NCBI GenBank assembly: GCA_002393945.1
Contig: DGSO01000019.1
Location: 66,879 to 130,878 of the forward strand
Direction: 5' to 3'
Source of the DNA: Bacteroidales bacterium UBA4360
GTDB lineage: Bacteria > Bacteroidota > Bacteroidia > Bacteroidales > UBA932
Length of the DNA: 64,000 nucleotides
Both the position numbers and the translations under genes were made by a program. This document shows positions 33,841 through 42,528 of the stretch, one piece after another (the stretch's first letter is position 1; every line of letters begins with the position of its first letter). A model generated the notes under the pieces. It was not told the DNA's origin. It saw nothing but the letters and a program-made list of their open reading frames with translations, and ran no database searches.

Positions 33841-35076
33841 CTATTCCAGCATTATACTCCGGTAATCATCAATATCCTTTTGGCTAACGCCAATCTCAAG
33901 GAGGTACTTTTCAATACCTTGTGCAAAAGTTCCGTCGTCACCGGCATATTTCCAGAAGAAAGGAGTGGCATCGTTGTAAACCCATTTCGTACGATTGTTC
34001 TGGAAGGTGCTATATGTCTCGGAATAAGCAATGCTCCACCCTCTGGGCGCGAAATAGGTTACTTCGTACTCCTTGGAAATATCTCCCTCGCGCACGCCAA
34101 GAAGACCGAGGAGCAGAATTGCCATCGTGCCAGTACGGTCACGGCCAAGCGAACAGTGGAAATATACCGGTTTGTCATCCCTGAGACTATTAACGACAAA
34201 TTCAAAGCAAGCTTTGGTCTTGTCCCTGTCCTTGTCCAGCATGGAGGTGCCGCCGGACTCGATGCTCGGAGCGCAAAATGCAAAACCATCAATAGCCGGG
34301 GCGGACAGGACATCGGATTTGCCACGGAGGTCAAGCTGAGCAGCTATACCCTCGGCCAAAATGTCTTTCTTGCCTTTTGCATTCATGGTTTCACCCTGAA
34401 GACGGCCACCGCGATATATCTTGCGATATTTAACCTTTTTCCCATCCAGAGTTTTCCATCCTCCCAGATCTCGGCAGTTGCGGACGTTACCGCGGAAGAA
34501 GAGCTGGCGGATACTGCCTTTAGTGTCAAATCCTCCCTGCGCCATAACCTTGCCGTTCTCGGCTGTGACCTTGTAGGTGTAATGGATTCCAGGTACAAGA
34601 TTGGTAAAATTGACATATGCCTCTCCGGCATCTACTGTGACATCGCGGCTCCAGGAAGGCTCTTCCAGATGGAAAGTCATATCGCCGGCCGAAGCGTCAG
34701 CAGTCCACCTTATGGAAAACTCGTTGGGCTTGTCCGATGAAGGATTGTTGACAAGTGTTCCGTTCTCGTCGGGATTGCCGTTTTCATCATATTTAACTCC
34801 GTTGGCGCCTCCGTAATAGTCGTAAATCTTTGTATAGGACAAGTCCTTATCGGGATAAGAGACTTCGGAGACATATTTCTCCACGTTGGGATTCGTGACG
34901 AGGATAAGCTCTCCGTCCTTGACTTCAGGAGCAGCATCCTCATAAGGATCCGGTGTCACGGGATCCACCACAGGGGGTGTGGGCGTCGGATCTTCCTCGG
35001 TATTCTGTTCAGTCTTGGGGCCACAGAAAGCAAGCAGCGGCAGAATAAGCAAAAATGCGATGTACTTCTTGTCCAT
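33841..35076 (-). CDS. Lipoprotein tyrosine-phosphatase-like enzyme 1
   Basis: A 411-residue lipoprotein (MDKKYIAFLLILPLLAFC) with a Pro/Asp/Glu-rich linker, an Fn3-like beta domain over about residues 115-186, and a phosphatase domain of the Y_phosphatase3 type. The domain begins GNVRNCRDLGGWKTLDG (196-212), and the P-loop is HCSLGRDRTGT (307-317) with the nucleophile Cys308. Such enzymes dephosphorylate phosphotyrosine, phosphoinositides or other phosphoesters. Being lipid-anchored outside the cytoplasm and inside a PUL, this copy more likely acts on a phosphorylated sugar or lipid substrate; that is inference. It lies 22 bases after its paralogue. Confidence 0.85.
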   Translation of the reverse strand: MDKKYIAFLLILPLLAFCGPKTEQNTEEDPTPTPPVVDPVTPDPYEDAAPEVKDGELILVTNPNVEKYVSEVSYPDKDLSYTKIYDYYGGANGVKYDENGNPDENGTLVNNPSSDKPNEFSIRWTADASAGDMTFHLEEPSWSRDVTVDAGEAYVNFTNLVPGIHYTYKVTAENGKVMAQGGFDTKGSIRQLFFRGNVRNCRDLGGWKTLDGKKVKYRKIYRGGRLQGETMNAKGKKDILAEGIAAQLDLRGKSDVLSAPAIDGFAFCAPSIESGGTSMLDKDRDKTKACFEFVVNSLRDDKPVYFHCSLGRDRTGTMAILLLGLLGVREGDISKEYEVTYFAPRGWSIAYSETYSTFQNNRTKWVYNDATPFFWKYAGDDGTFAQGIEKYLLEIGVSQKDIDDYRSIMLE

Positions 35077-35098
35077 ATTTCTATATATTTGTATTGAT

Positions 35099-36280
35099 TC
35101 AGTCAGTAAGCATGTTGGTACGGAATGCTGTGATGGTCTCCTGGCTTACACCTATGGAGAGAAGGTATTTCTCAACACCCTGAGCAAAACTTTCGCCAGT
35201 TCCGACAAAAGTGTTCCAGATATAGTTGGCCGCACCTTTATAGTCAGCCCTCCTTGTCATCTTAACCGTTTCTCCACCGGAAGTTGCCCACTCATAAGGA
35301 GCGAACTGAGTGAGCTCATATTCTTTGGAGATATCTCCCTCATTTACGCCAAGTACTCCCAATATTATCATTGAAAGCGTTCCGGTACGGTCACGGCCCA
35401 GAGAGCAGTGATAATACACCGGCTTGTTCTCATTTACGCACTTGGCGACAAATTCAAAGCACTGCTTTACCTTTGCGCCATCGTTTTTCAGCATCTGAGT
35501 GTAACCCTCTTCTATTACAGGAGCACAAAACTCCATATAATCCATTGCAGGCGAAGAAAGGACATCCGATTTGCCGCGAAGGTCCAATTGGGCAAGAATA
35601 CCCTGAGCTTTGAGGTCATCTTTTCCCTTGCGGCTTGTAAGCGTGCTGCTCTGCATGCGTCCGCCACGATAAATCATACGGTATTTTACAGTCTTGCCGT
35701 CTTTTGTTTTCCAACCGCCAAGATCACGGGCATTACGGACATTCGCTTTGAAAAGAACCTGGTATACGAGTCCTTTGGTTTTGAAGGCACCGGAAGTCAA
35801 CTCCTTGCCGCTTTCTCCCTTGACTTCGAAATGATACTGTGCACCAGGACGAAGGTTGATAATATTAGCATAGCATTCACCCTTATCAATGGACATTTCG
35901 CGACTCCATCCGTCATCTTCCCATAACTTCAAAGTTATGTTCCCAGCCGATTCATCTTTAGTCCAGCGAATTGAGAACTCGTTTGGTTTATCAGACTTTC
36001 CGGGGGCGGTAGGGCCGTACTTCTCGTCCAGAATATGGGTCTCGGTGTAGTCATGCTCCGGATATGTCACCTCTTCAAGAAAGGCCTGGACTTTTTCATT
36101 GGTTACAAGGATTAAATCGCCGTCTTTCACTTCAGTCGCAGCGTCGGCAAAAGGGTCTTCTGTTTCCGGAGCAGGCTTTTGCTCGTCGATAGGATCATTG
36201 GTTTCTGCCTGCGGGGTTTTCTCACAGAAAACCAGCAGAGGCAATACCAGAATAAAAGCAAGAAATCTATTAATTTTCAT
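35099..36280 (-). CDS. Lipoprotein tyrosine-phosphatase-like enzyme 2
   Basis: A 393-residue paralogue of the next gene in the operon with the same order of parts: lipoprotein signal (MKINRFLAFILVLPLLVFC), acidic linker, Fn3-like domain from about residue 98 (NEFSIRWTKDESAG), and the phosphatase domain (ANVRNARDLGGWKTKDG, then HCSLGRDRTGT with Cys292). The two copies share most motifs and the C-terminal stretch EGDISKEYELT but differ in the loop preceding the P-loop. This indicates an old tandem duplication with possible divergence of specificity. Codon use is more AT-rich than in the housekeeping genes of the window. Confidence 0.85.
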   Translation of the reverse strand: MKINRFLAFILVLPLLVFCEKTPQAETNDPIDEQKPAPETEDPFADAATEVKDGDLILVTNEKVQAFLEEVTYPEHDYTETHILDEKYGPTAPGKSDKPNEFSIRWTKDESAGNITLKLWEDDGWSREMSIDKGECYANIINLRPGAQYHFEVKGESGKELTSGAFKTKGLVYQVLFKANVRNARDLGGWKTKDGKTVKYRMIYRGGRMQSSTLTSRKGKDDLKAQGILAQLDLRGKSDVLSSPAMDYMEFCAPVIEEGYTQMLKNDGAKVKQCFEFVAKCVNENKPVYYHCSLGRDRTGTLSMIILGVLGVNEGDISKEYELTQFAPYEWATSGGETVKMTRRADYKGAANYIWNTFVGTGESFAQGVEKYLLSIGVSQETITAFRTNMLTD

Positions 36281-36295
36281 GTTTCAGAGTTTTGT

Positions 36296-38107
36296 TTACT
36301 TTACTTCAATGAGATAATTGCCCTTGAAAACAGGCTTAATTACAGGGTTGTCACCTTTCACTTCATAGGTAACGGGGGTGTCGGCAGTATACTCCGTCAC
36401 CGTGTAGGTTTTTGAAGCGTCAAGACCGCGGAGTTCGATGGGCTTGCCGTCCCACTCATCGGCATAAAAAGCGTAATAGAGGGCGCCGTCCTTGGAGATG
36501 ACGTGGGCTTCGGGCTTGTCAAAGCCGTAATTGTAGAGATTCAGGTAAGTGCCCTTGGAGAGCATTTTTTCCTTGTAGATGGGCACCCACTTGCGAAGAA
36601 GGGCTTCTTTCTCCTCTGTAAGGAGGCTGCCGCCGTTTTCCGTGGCATGCGGATTGGGCTTGGGCCAGGTGAACTTAGTGCCGATAACCCCGCCCACGCC
36701 CACCTGGGACGCGAAGTCAAGACCGCCGTCGCTGAGTTCAACGTGGTCGGCATAGTACGCAAGGCCTGGAGCCATGGCGGCAAAAGCCATGCGTTTTTGA
36801 CGGATTTGCCGGCTGGAGGTAGGATCCGAAGCCACTGCCTGGTTGATATACGGCAGGTTGAAGAAATTGAAGGCGTCACCGCAGGGGCAGAGCTGGACCA
36901 ATGCTCCGGGAAGGTCTGACTGAGCTCTTTCATAAAGGGCTTTGAAAAACTCCGGCATGCGCTCAGGAGCGTCTCCGGGGCTTGCCAGGCCGCTTGCAGG
37001 ATTGTAATCAGGGGCGCAGAGATTCAGATGCTGGCCGTCCAGTTTGAATCCGTCATAACCCCAGTCCTTGAGGAACATGTCCACAAGGTCAAGGGTATAC
37101 TTCTGAGTGTACGGATTCACCGGTGAAAGGTACCAGCTGTCCCACCAGGAGATATCTTCATGGGTGCCGTCCTTCTGAAGGAGCAGCATCTCAGGGTGAT
37201 TCTTTGCCAGATTGCTGCCGGGATCGGCCGCCAGGGGAGCCCACCAAATCTTAGCCTTGAGGCCGGCGTTGTGGACGGCTTCGGTGAGACGGCGCATTCC
37301 TGCGGCCCCGATGCGGTCATTTGCCTCCCAGTCCCCTTCGCACCACTGATAGCCATCGTCAATGTCTACCCAGGTGAATCCCAGCTCAACCACCTTGGGA
37401 AGCGTGCCGATAACCTCATCTACCGTAAACTGGCGTTCATATCCCCATGCGCACCAAACGGGCTCGTAAGCACTTTCCGGAGAAACGGGAGAAGCGAACC
37501 CGAAGGTCTCTTTCATATAAGAGGTATAATTACGCAGCGGCTGGAAGAAGTCTCCGGTGCCCTCCATCACGAACTGCCTGAAAGAACGGAGGGTATCTCC
37601 CGGCTGGAGGATAACGGGAGTTTCAAAGTCCTGGCGGATGCGTGCCCTTGTCACATTGCCCTTGCGTTCTACGGGCATTGAAACCAGCCTGATTGTGGGT
37701 TCTGCAAGGCCGACGCTGATGCTGCGGTCTTTTGTCCAGAGGCAGACCATAGGAATGCCGCCGCCATAGTCGCTGTCGTTCATTCCCAAATAATTCCGCT
37801 GGTAAAAACCGTTCTCTACCGGGAATGCCCAGTCCTTGCGTTCAGATGTAGACGAAGGCTGGAAGGTCCAGACATCGGCACCCTTAATCTCTACAAGGGA
37901 TGTTTCCATGGCGTCGATGCTCACGGGGGCCGGTCCGTTGTTCACAAATGCAACGGTCCTTATGTTCATGCTGCCGGATGCCGATGTTTCAACCACGGCG
38001 GCAATATCCTTTAAGGTGCGGTTCCCGGAGAGAAGCCTGTCCTGGGGTATTTCCCTGCCGCAGGAGAGCAGCAGCGGGAGAAGGATTCCGGCTATCAGCT
38101 TTTTCAT
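36296..38107 (-). CDS. Clan GH-D alpha-galactosidase-like lipoprotein (GH36/GH27 type)
   Basis: A 603-residue lipoprotein (MKKLIAGILLPLLLSC) with an N-terminal beta-sandwich of about 200 residues and a TIM barrel. The clan GH-D nucleophile motif is YDGFKLDGQHL, giving Asp357. The likely acid/base is Asp428 in ASDPTSSRQIRQKR. WVDIDDGYQWCEGDW (246-260) and LCPCGDAFNF are further clan features. These enzymes release terminal alpha-galactose, or occasionally alpha-GalNAc, with retention. It overlaps the PfkB kinase gene by four bases and precedes the two phosphatase-like genes. The precise CAZy family needs a profile search. Confidence 0.85.
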   Translation of the reverse strand: MKKLIAGILLPLLLSCGREIPQDRLLSGNRTLKDIAAVVETSASGSMNIRTVAFVNNGPAPVSIDAMETSLVEIKGADVWTFQPSSTSERKDWAFPVENGFYQRNYLGMNDSDYGGGIPMVCLWTKDRSISVGLAEPTIRLVSMPVERKGNVTRARIRQDFETPVILQPGDTLRSFRQFVMEGTGDFFQPLRNYTSYMKETFGFASPVSPESAYEPVWCAWGYERQFTVDEVIGTLPKVVELGFTWVDIDDGYQWCEGDWEANDRIGAAGMRRLTEAVHNAGLKAKIWWAPLAADPGSNLAKNHPEMLLLQKDGTHEDISWWDSWYLSPVNPYTQKYTLDLVDMFLKDWGYDGFKLDGQHLNLCAPDYNPASGLASPGDAPERMPEFFKALYERAQSDLPGALVQLCPCGDAFNFFNLPYINQAVASDPTSSRQIRQKRMAFAAMAPGLAYYADHVELSDGGLDFASQVGVGGVIGTKFTWPKPNPHATENGGSLLTEEKEALLRKWVPIYKEKMLSKGTYLNLYNYGFDKPEAHVISKDGALYYAFYADEWDGKPIELRGLDASKTYTVTEYTADTPVTYEVKGDNPVIKPVFKGNYLIEVK

Positions 38108-39057
38108 ATTTTGATTTCTTTTCCGAATTTATTCCTACAGATATTACGGACATCCTCAATGGATGTGAATGCACCGGTTCCGCCGGAGGCTGTCGTGTTC
38201 ACAGCGCCTGTGAGATTTCCTGTTTCCTGACATTCCTCGAGGGAAAGCCCCTTCACGAAAGCGGTGATGAAACCGGAGTTGAAACTGTCACCTGCGCCGA
38301 TGGCATCGACCACATCCTCGTTAAGGAAGGCCGGGAGGAGTTTCATGCTTCCGTCCTTTCTGACGAGCAGGGACCCCTTTGACCCGCATTTCACCACCAT
38401 GGCATTGCCAAGGTACGGCATCACTGCCGATATTGCACTCTCGAGATCTTCCGTTCCGGTAAGTGCCATGAGCTCCTTCTCATTGGGCATGAAGATGGTT
38501 ATCTTGGGCAGGACCTTCCTGAAATCCAGGGCCCACGTTTCCATGGGATCCCACTGCGTATCCAGGGAAACCGTAATTCCCTTTTCCTTTGCGAGGTCCA
38601 GGACCTTGTCAATGTCCCTGAGAAGGGCCGACTGCATGAAGAGGGATGAAAGATGAATGTGGGAGACCTCGTCAAACACTTTCTTGTCTATATCGGCAAA
38701 ACCCATCACGTCCATCGCGCCCTGGTAGGTAAGGTTGGCACGGTCTTCTCCGTAATTCATGCAGATTGTGGCGCCGGTGGGCGTTTCGCCTTCGATCAGA
38801 TAGGTGGTATCCACACCCTTGGCCTCAAGGGACGTGCGGACCAGATTGCCGAAGGAATCCTTCCCCACCATGCCCACAAAGCACACTTTGCTTCCAAGGG
38901 CAGATGCGTTTGCCGCAAAGATGGCTGTAGAACTGCCAAGTGTAACATTCATGTCTTTTGCAAACTTCTCCTTGCCGATTTCCGGTTCCGACTCGATGCG
39001 GTTCAGGATAATGTCTACATTCAGTTCTCCGATGGCTGCGATATCAAAGTGTTTCAT
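38104..39057 (-). CDS. PfkB family sugar kinase (candidate tagatose-6-phosphate or hexosamine kinase)
   Basis: A 317-residue cytoplasmic PfkB/ribokinase-family kinase. It shows the N-terminal IAAIGELNVDIIL, the substrate-lid region and the catalytic block DVVDAIGAGDSFNSGF (248-263) with Asp257. It is first in the leftward operon and is divergent from the DeoR-type regulator. Given AgaS and KbaZ nearby, it could phosphorylate tagatose-6-phosphate to the 1,6-bisphosphate, or act earlier on the free sugar; the sequence does not decide. A weak promoter candidate on the minus strand (GATTTTTG, 39094-39087, with TTG 22 bases upstream) lies about 30 bases before the start. Confidence 0.85.
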   Translation of the reverse strand: MKHFDIAAIGELNVDIILNRIESEPEIGKEKFAKDMNVTLGSSTAIFAANASALGSKVCFVGMVGKDSFGNLVRTSLEAKGVDTTYLIEGETPTGATICMNYGEDRANLTYQGAMDVMGFADIDKKVFDEVSHIHLSSLFMQSALLRDIDKVLDLAKEKGITVSLDTQWDPMETWALDFRKVLPKITIFMPNEKELMALTGTEDLESAISAVMPYLGNAMVVKCGSKGSLLVRKDGSMKLLPAFLNEDVVDAIGAGDSFNSGFITAFVKGLSLEECQETGNLTGAVNTTASGGTGAFTSIEDVRNICRNKFGKEIKI

Positions 39058-39139
39058 AACTGTGTAGTCTAATGCTACGAATATGGCAAAAATCCTCCAT
39101 AAATCACATACTAAAACAACATTTATTTTTAAAATAACA

Positions 39140-39154
39140 TTTCGTTTTGTTTCA
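39140..39154 (+). promoter_or_regulatory. Candidate AgaR/DeoR-type operator
   Basis: TTTCGTTTTGTTTCA is three phased five-base units of form TTTYR. As I recall it, the E. coli AgaR consensus contains TTTCRTTTYRTTTY, which this matches throughout. It overlaps the -33 element of the regulator promoter and lies between the two divergent transcripts. A partial version, CGAAA-N5-CGAAA, occurs at 39996-40010 before the agaS-type gene. Confidence 0.5.
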
Positions 39155-39177
39155 TATTGAAATATTACTTATATTTG
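39147..39177 (+). promoter_or_regulatory. Promoter of the DeoR-type regulator gene
   Basis: TTG at 39147-39149, a 20-base spacer, and TATATTTG at 39170-39177 match the Bacteroidetes -33/-7 promoter (TTG, 19-21 bases, TAnnTTTG) completely. It lies 23 bases before the start codon. Confidence 0.75.
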
Positions 39178-39200
39178 CACCGCACTAAAACCTTATCATC

Positions 39201-39992
39201 ATGGACATATACAGCTCAGCACAAGGCAGGCGTTCTTCCATACTCCAGAAAGTCAAGGAAGACTCCTCGGTGAATGTGACCGAACTCAGTAAAATATTTG
39301 GAGTTTCAGAGGTTACGATCAGAAAAGACCTTCGCATACTTGAAGACAGGAAACTGCTTCTAAGGGTGCACGGAGGCGCCATCGTCGGCGCAAAAGCACC
39401 TGCTCTTGAAGCGGAAGAACGGAACATCAACTTCAAGAAACTTGTCAACGCACGCGAGAAGGAAGCCATCGGCAGAGCTGCAGCCGCCCATATCAAAGAA
39501 GGCGATACGATCATCATAGACTCAGGGACTACGGCCCTTGAGATAGTGAAAAACCTTCAGAACTTCCAGGACCTGACAATTATCACCAACTCTATTACAG
39601 CCGCCACGGAAGCGCTTAAATACAAGCGTTTTAAATTAATTTTAATAGGTGGCGCCGTAAGGGAATCGAGCCACTCCACGGTTGGCCCCCTGGCTGAATC
39701 CAACCTGAGAGTTCTGTATGGAGACAAACTATTCCTCGGCGTCGACTCATTCTCCGTGGAATCCGGACTCTCTACGCCCAGCGTGGAAGAAGCCAGTACA
39801 AACCAGGTAATGATAACCCGTGCACGTGAGGTCATTGCCGTATTTGACTCATCCAAAGTCAATAAAAGGGCTCTGGCATTCATTGCAGACGTTTCGAAAA
39901 TCAATACCATCATAACAGACAACCGCTTTCCTTCCAATGTAAAAAAGCAGCTAAAAGGATTGAAGGTGAACGTCGAAACAGTCCCAGTATAA
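39201..39992 (+). CDS. DeoR/GlpR (AgaR-like) transcriptional regulator
   Basis: A 263-residue DeoR-family regulator. The N-terminal helix-turn-helix is VNVTELSKIFGVSEVTIRKD (about residues 24-43), followed by the family block LRVHGGAI. The C-terminal sugar-phosphate sensing domain contains DTIIIDSGTTALEI, IGGAVRES and FLGVDSF. Such regulators are usually repressors released by a phosphorylated sugar. It sits between the leftward GH operon and the rightward agaS-kbaZ-susCD arm, with an AgaR-like site in its promoter, so it probably controls the whole locus in response to galactosamine- or tagatose-phosphates. Confidence 0.9.
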   Translation: MDIYSSAQGRRSSILQKVKEDSSVNVTELSKIFGVSEVTIRKDLRILEDRKLLLRVHGGAIVGAKAPALEAEERNINFKKLVNAREKEAIGRAAAAHIKEGDTIIIDSGTTALEIVKNLQNFQDLTIITNSITAATEALKYKRFKLILIGGAVRESSHSTVGPLAESNLRVLYGDKLFLGVDSFSVESGLSTPSVEEASTNQVMITRAREVIAVFDSSKVNKRALAFIADVSKINTIITDNRFPSNVKKQLKGLKVNVETVPV

Positions 39993-40051
39993 AAACGAAA
40001 GGGCACGAAATATTTTTTATTATTTGATAAATCACTGATTAACAGCGCATT

Positions 40052-40087
40052 AAACGGGCAGACTTCGAGTTTGTCCGTTTTGTTTTT
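40052..40087 (+). terminator. Hairpin terminator after the DeoR-type regulator
   Basis: AAACGGGCAGACT (40052-40064) pairs with AGTTTGTCCGTTT (40068-40080), with two G-T pairs and a three-base loop, and is followed by TGTTTTT. It separates the regulator transcript from the agaS-type operon. Confidence 0.8.
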
Positions 40088-40130
40088 GTAATTCCATCAT
40101 CAAAAATCGAAACATTAAAATCATTCTTTT

Positions 40131-40138
40131 TATATTTG
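40131..40138 (+). promoter_or_regulatory. Promoter -7 element of the agaS-kbaZ-susCD operon
   Basis: TATATTTG matches TAnnTTTG and lies 20 bases before the agaS-type ATG, downstream of the regulator terminator. No TTG is seen at the standard upstream distance. Confidence 0.65.
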
Positions 40139-40158
40139 CGTACTAACTTACGCTAATA

Positions 40159-41274
40159 ATGCCAGTATTACACACATACAAAGAAATCTTTCAGCAGCCC
40201 CACGTATGGTTGGAGGCTTATGAAATCATCCGTGGAAGAAAGGATGAAATTGCCACCTTCACGAGCAAATATCTGGAGCAGGGATACGAAATCGTACTCA
40301 CGGGAGCCGGCACATCGGCATATATAGGAGACGCACTGGAGACGGCACTGCACAATACCCCTTTCAGAGGTGCAAAGGCTATCGCCACCACCGATATCAT
40401 CACAACTCCGTACATGTACTTCTCCAAGGACAGCAAGGTGCTTCTGGTGTCTTTCGGCCGCTCGGGGAATTCTCCCGAAAGCCTTGGTGCAGTAAAGGCC
40501 GTCAACAAGACAGCAGGCAGCGTCGCCCACATTTTCATCACCTGCAACGCAGAAGGAAAGATGGCCCTCACCAAGGCCGACAACATCCTCACCGTACTCC
40601 TGCCTCCTGAGACCAACGACCTCTCCCTGGCTATGACCAGCAGCTATTCCACAATGCTGCTTGCATGCTCGCTTATCGCCAATATCGACAGGATCGATGC
40701 CCAGAAAGAGTATATCGAAACCCTTTCGGCCTGTGTTTTCAAGGCCCTGTCCAAATACGAGGAAGACATCAAGAAAATTGCAGCACTCGATTTCAAGAGG
40801 GCTATCTTCCTTGGTTCCGGCCCGATGAAAGGCGTAGCTGAAGAATGCCGCCTCAAGCTTCAGGAACTCACAGACGGCGAGGTCATGTGCGCCTATGATT
40901 CTTTCCTCGGATTCCGTCATGGTCCCAAGGCGCTGGTCAACAGTGAGTCCCTGATGGTCTATCTGGTTTCTCCCAATCCCGACGTGCAGCGCTATGAAAA
41001 AGACCTCATCAATCAGGTGTGCGCCAACAATAAGGTAAAGGCTTCGGTAATCGTGTGCTTCGAAAAGCCTCAGATCGACCCCTCCTGCTATGACCTTTGC
41101 ATTGAAACCGGCCTTCCAAGAGTAATGCCCGTCTGCTATGGATGCGTTTCATACGTATTCGTAGGTCAGCTTCTCGGGTATTTCAAATCGATTGAACGCG
41201 GGCTTTGCCCGGACAGCCCCTCCATTTCGGGAAATATCTCCCGCGTTGTCGAGGGTGTTACCTTATATATGTAA
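40159..41274 (+). CDS. agaS: AgaS-type SIS-domain sugar isomerase/deaminase
   Basis: A 371-residue cytoplasmic protein with two SIS (sugar isomerase) domains. Domain 1 shows VLTGAGTSAYIGDALE and the phosphosugar-binding SFGRSGNSPES. Domain 2 shows FLGSGPMKGVAEECRLKLQELTDG in the GlmS-like substrate site and SFLGFRHGPKAL. This is the AgaS pattern, the enzyme that deaminates and isomerises galactosamine-6-phosphate to tagatose-6-phosphate. The kbaZ-type gene starts one base after its stop. Together they strongly suggest amino-galactose catabolism in this locus. Confidence 0.88.
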   Translation: MPVLHTYKEIFQQPHVWLEAYEIIRGRKDEIATFTSKYLEQGYEIVLTGAGTSAYIGDALETALHNTPFRGAKAIATTDIITTPYMYFSKDSKVLLVSFGRSGNSPESLGAVKAVNKTAGSVAHIFITCNAEGKMALTKADNILTVLLPPETNDLSLAMTSSYSTMLLACSLIANIDRIDAQKEYIETLSACVFKALSKYEEDIKKIAALDFKRAIFLGSGPMKGVAEECRLKLQELTDGEVMCAYDSFLGFRHGPKALVNSESLMVYLVSPNPDVQRYEKDLINQVCANNKVKASVIVCFEKPQIDPSCYDLCIETGLPRVMPVCYGCVSYVFVGQLLGYFKSIERGLCPDSPSISGNISRVVEGVTLYM

Positions 41275-41275
41275 T

Positions 41276-42502
41276 ATGAAAAAGACAGAACAACTTCTTC
41301 ACCGTATCGACGAACTTCATGCGAAGACCGGAATCCCCCGCACCATCTTCGCAGCCTGCCCCAATTCCCCGGCGGTGATCAGGGCTTCCCTCCGTGCTGC
41401 AAAGCGCAACAATGCCCCTATATATTTCGCAGCCACCCTCAACCAGGTAGACTGTGACGGCGGCTATACAGGGATGACCCAGGAAGAATTTGTGCGCACC
41501 GTGCGTTTCGAAACGGAACGCGTAAACTTCACCGGTCCCGTCATCATCGCCATCGACCACGGCGGTCCCTGGCTCAAGGACAAGCAAAGGACAGAAAAAT
41601 GGAGCGTGGAAGACGCCATGAACGGCGTAAAGAAATCCTTCGAAGCCGCTGTCCTCGCCGGATATGACCTCATCCACGTAGACCCCACCGTAGACATCAA
41701 TGTTCCCAAAGGGGAAATCATCGATATTCATCTGGTAGCAGAACGCACCGCGGAACTCATCGCCCACACGGAAGCCTTCAGAAAGGCCCACGGCATAGCG
41801 CCTATTTCTTATGAGGTGGGTACGGAGGAGGTTCACGGCGGCCTTGCAGATGAAACCACATTTGACACTTTCATAAGTGAATTGAAAAAAAGGTTAATGG
41901 TTGCAGGACTTGACGACGTCTGGCCTTGCTTCATTGTAGGAAAGGTTGGCACCGACCTTGACACCACCCTCTTCGACACTGAAGTGGCCAGACGCCTCAC
42001 GTCCAAGGTACGCCCGCTTGGAAGCTACATCAAGGGTCATTATACCGACGATGTAGAGAATCCGGAGCAGTATCCGCTCTGCGGAATGGGCGCCGCAAAC
42101 GTAGGACCGGAATTCACAATCAGCGAATACAGGGCTCTGTGCGAACTGGAAGAGCTTGAGAAGAAGTTTGAGGCCGAAGGCCGCGTAGCCGTCCTTTCCC
42201 ACATGAAGGAAATCCTCCTGGAGGAGGTCCATGCCTCCCACCGTTGGGAAAAATGGCTGCACGAAGACGAGAAAGGCCTCGACCTTCACCAGCTCACTCC
42301 TGAACGCCAGGACTGGATTGTCGCAACCTGCTGCCGCTACATCTGGCAGCAGCCCCGCCCCCTTGCCGCACGCGGCACGCTCTACGCCAACCTCACAAGG
42401 ATTGGAATCGACGCGGAAGAAATCGTCCTGGGCAGAATTGAAAGGGACATGGACAAGTACTTCCGCGCATTCAACCTCATAGGGCTTAACGACCTGCTAT
42501 AA
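41276..42502 (+). CDS. GatZ/KbaZ-type tagatose-bisphosphate aldolase subunit
   Basis: A 408-residue member of the GatZ/KbaZ family. Typical features are the barrel-like stretches GIPRTIFAACPNSPAVI, IAIDHGGPWLKDKQ, DLIHVDPTVDI, YEVGTEEVHGG and the C-terminal VHASHRWEKWL. In enteric bacteria it is the non-catalytic partner that stabilises the class II aldolase GatY/KbaY, which splits tagatose-1,6-bisphosphate. No GatY/KbaY gene lies in this window, so the catalytic subunit must be elsewhere or this protein acts differently; the family was once annotated as tagatose-6-phosphate kinase. It starts at ATG 41276 and precedes SusC by 26 bases. Confidence 0.87.
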   Translation: MKKTEQLLHRIDELHAKTGIPRTIFAACPNSPAVIRASLRAAKRNNAPIYFAATLNQVDCDGGYTGMTQEEFVRTVRFETERVNFTGPVIIAIDHGGPWLKDKQRTEKWSVEDAMNGVKKSFEAAVLAGYDLIHVDPTVDINVPKGEIIDIHLVAERTAELIAHTEAFRKAHGIAPISYEVGTEEVHGGLADETTFDTFISELKKRLMVAGLDDVWPCFIVGKVGTDLDTTLFDTEVARRLTSKVRPLGSYIKGHYTDDVENPEQYPLCGMGAANVGPEFTISEYRALCELEELEKKFEAEGRVAVLSHMKEILLEEVHASHRWEKWLHEDEKGLDLHQLTPERQDWIVATCCRYIWQQPRPLAARGTLYANLTRIGIDAEEIVLGRIERDMDKYFRAFNLIGLNDLL

Positions 42503-42528
42503 ACTATAACCAAAATAAAACCTCACCA

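Noticed and set aside
41276..42502. Annotation as tagatose-6-phosphate kinase
   Set aside because: The sequence lacks a P-loop or PfkB motif and matches the GatZ/KbaZ aldolase-subunit pattern. The kinase name is an old misannotation of this family.
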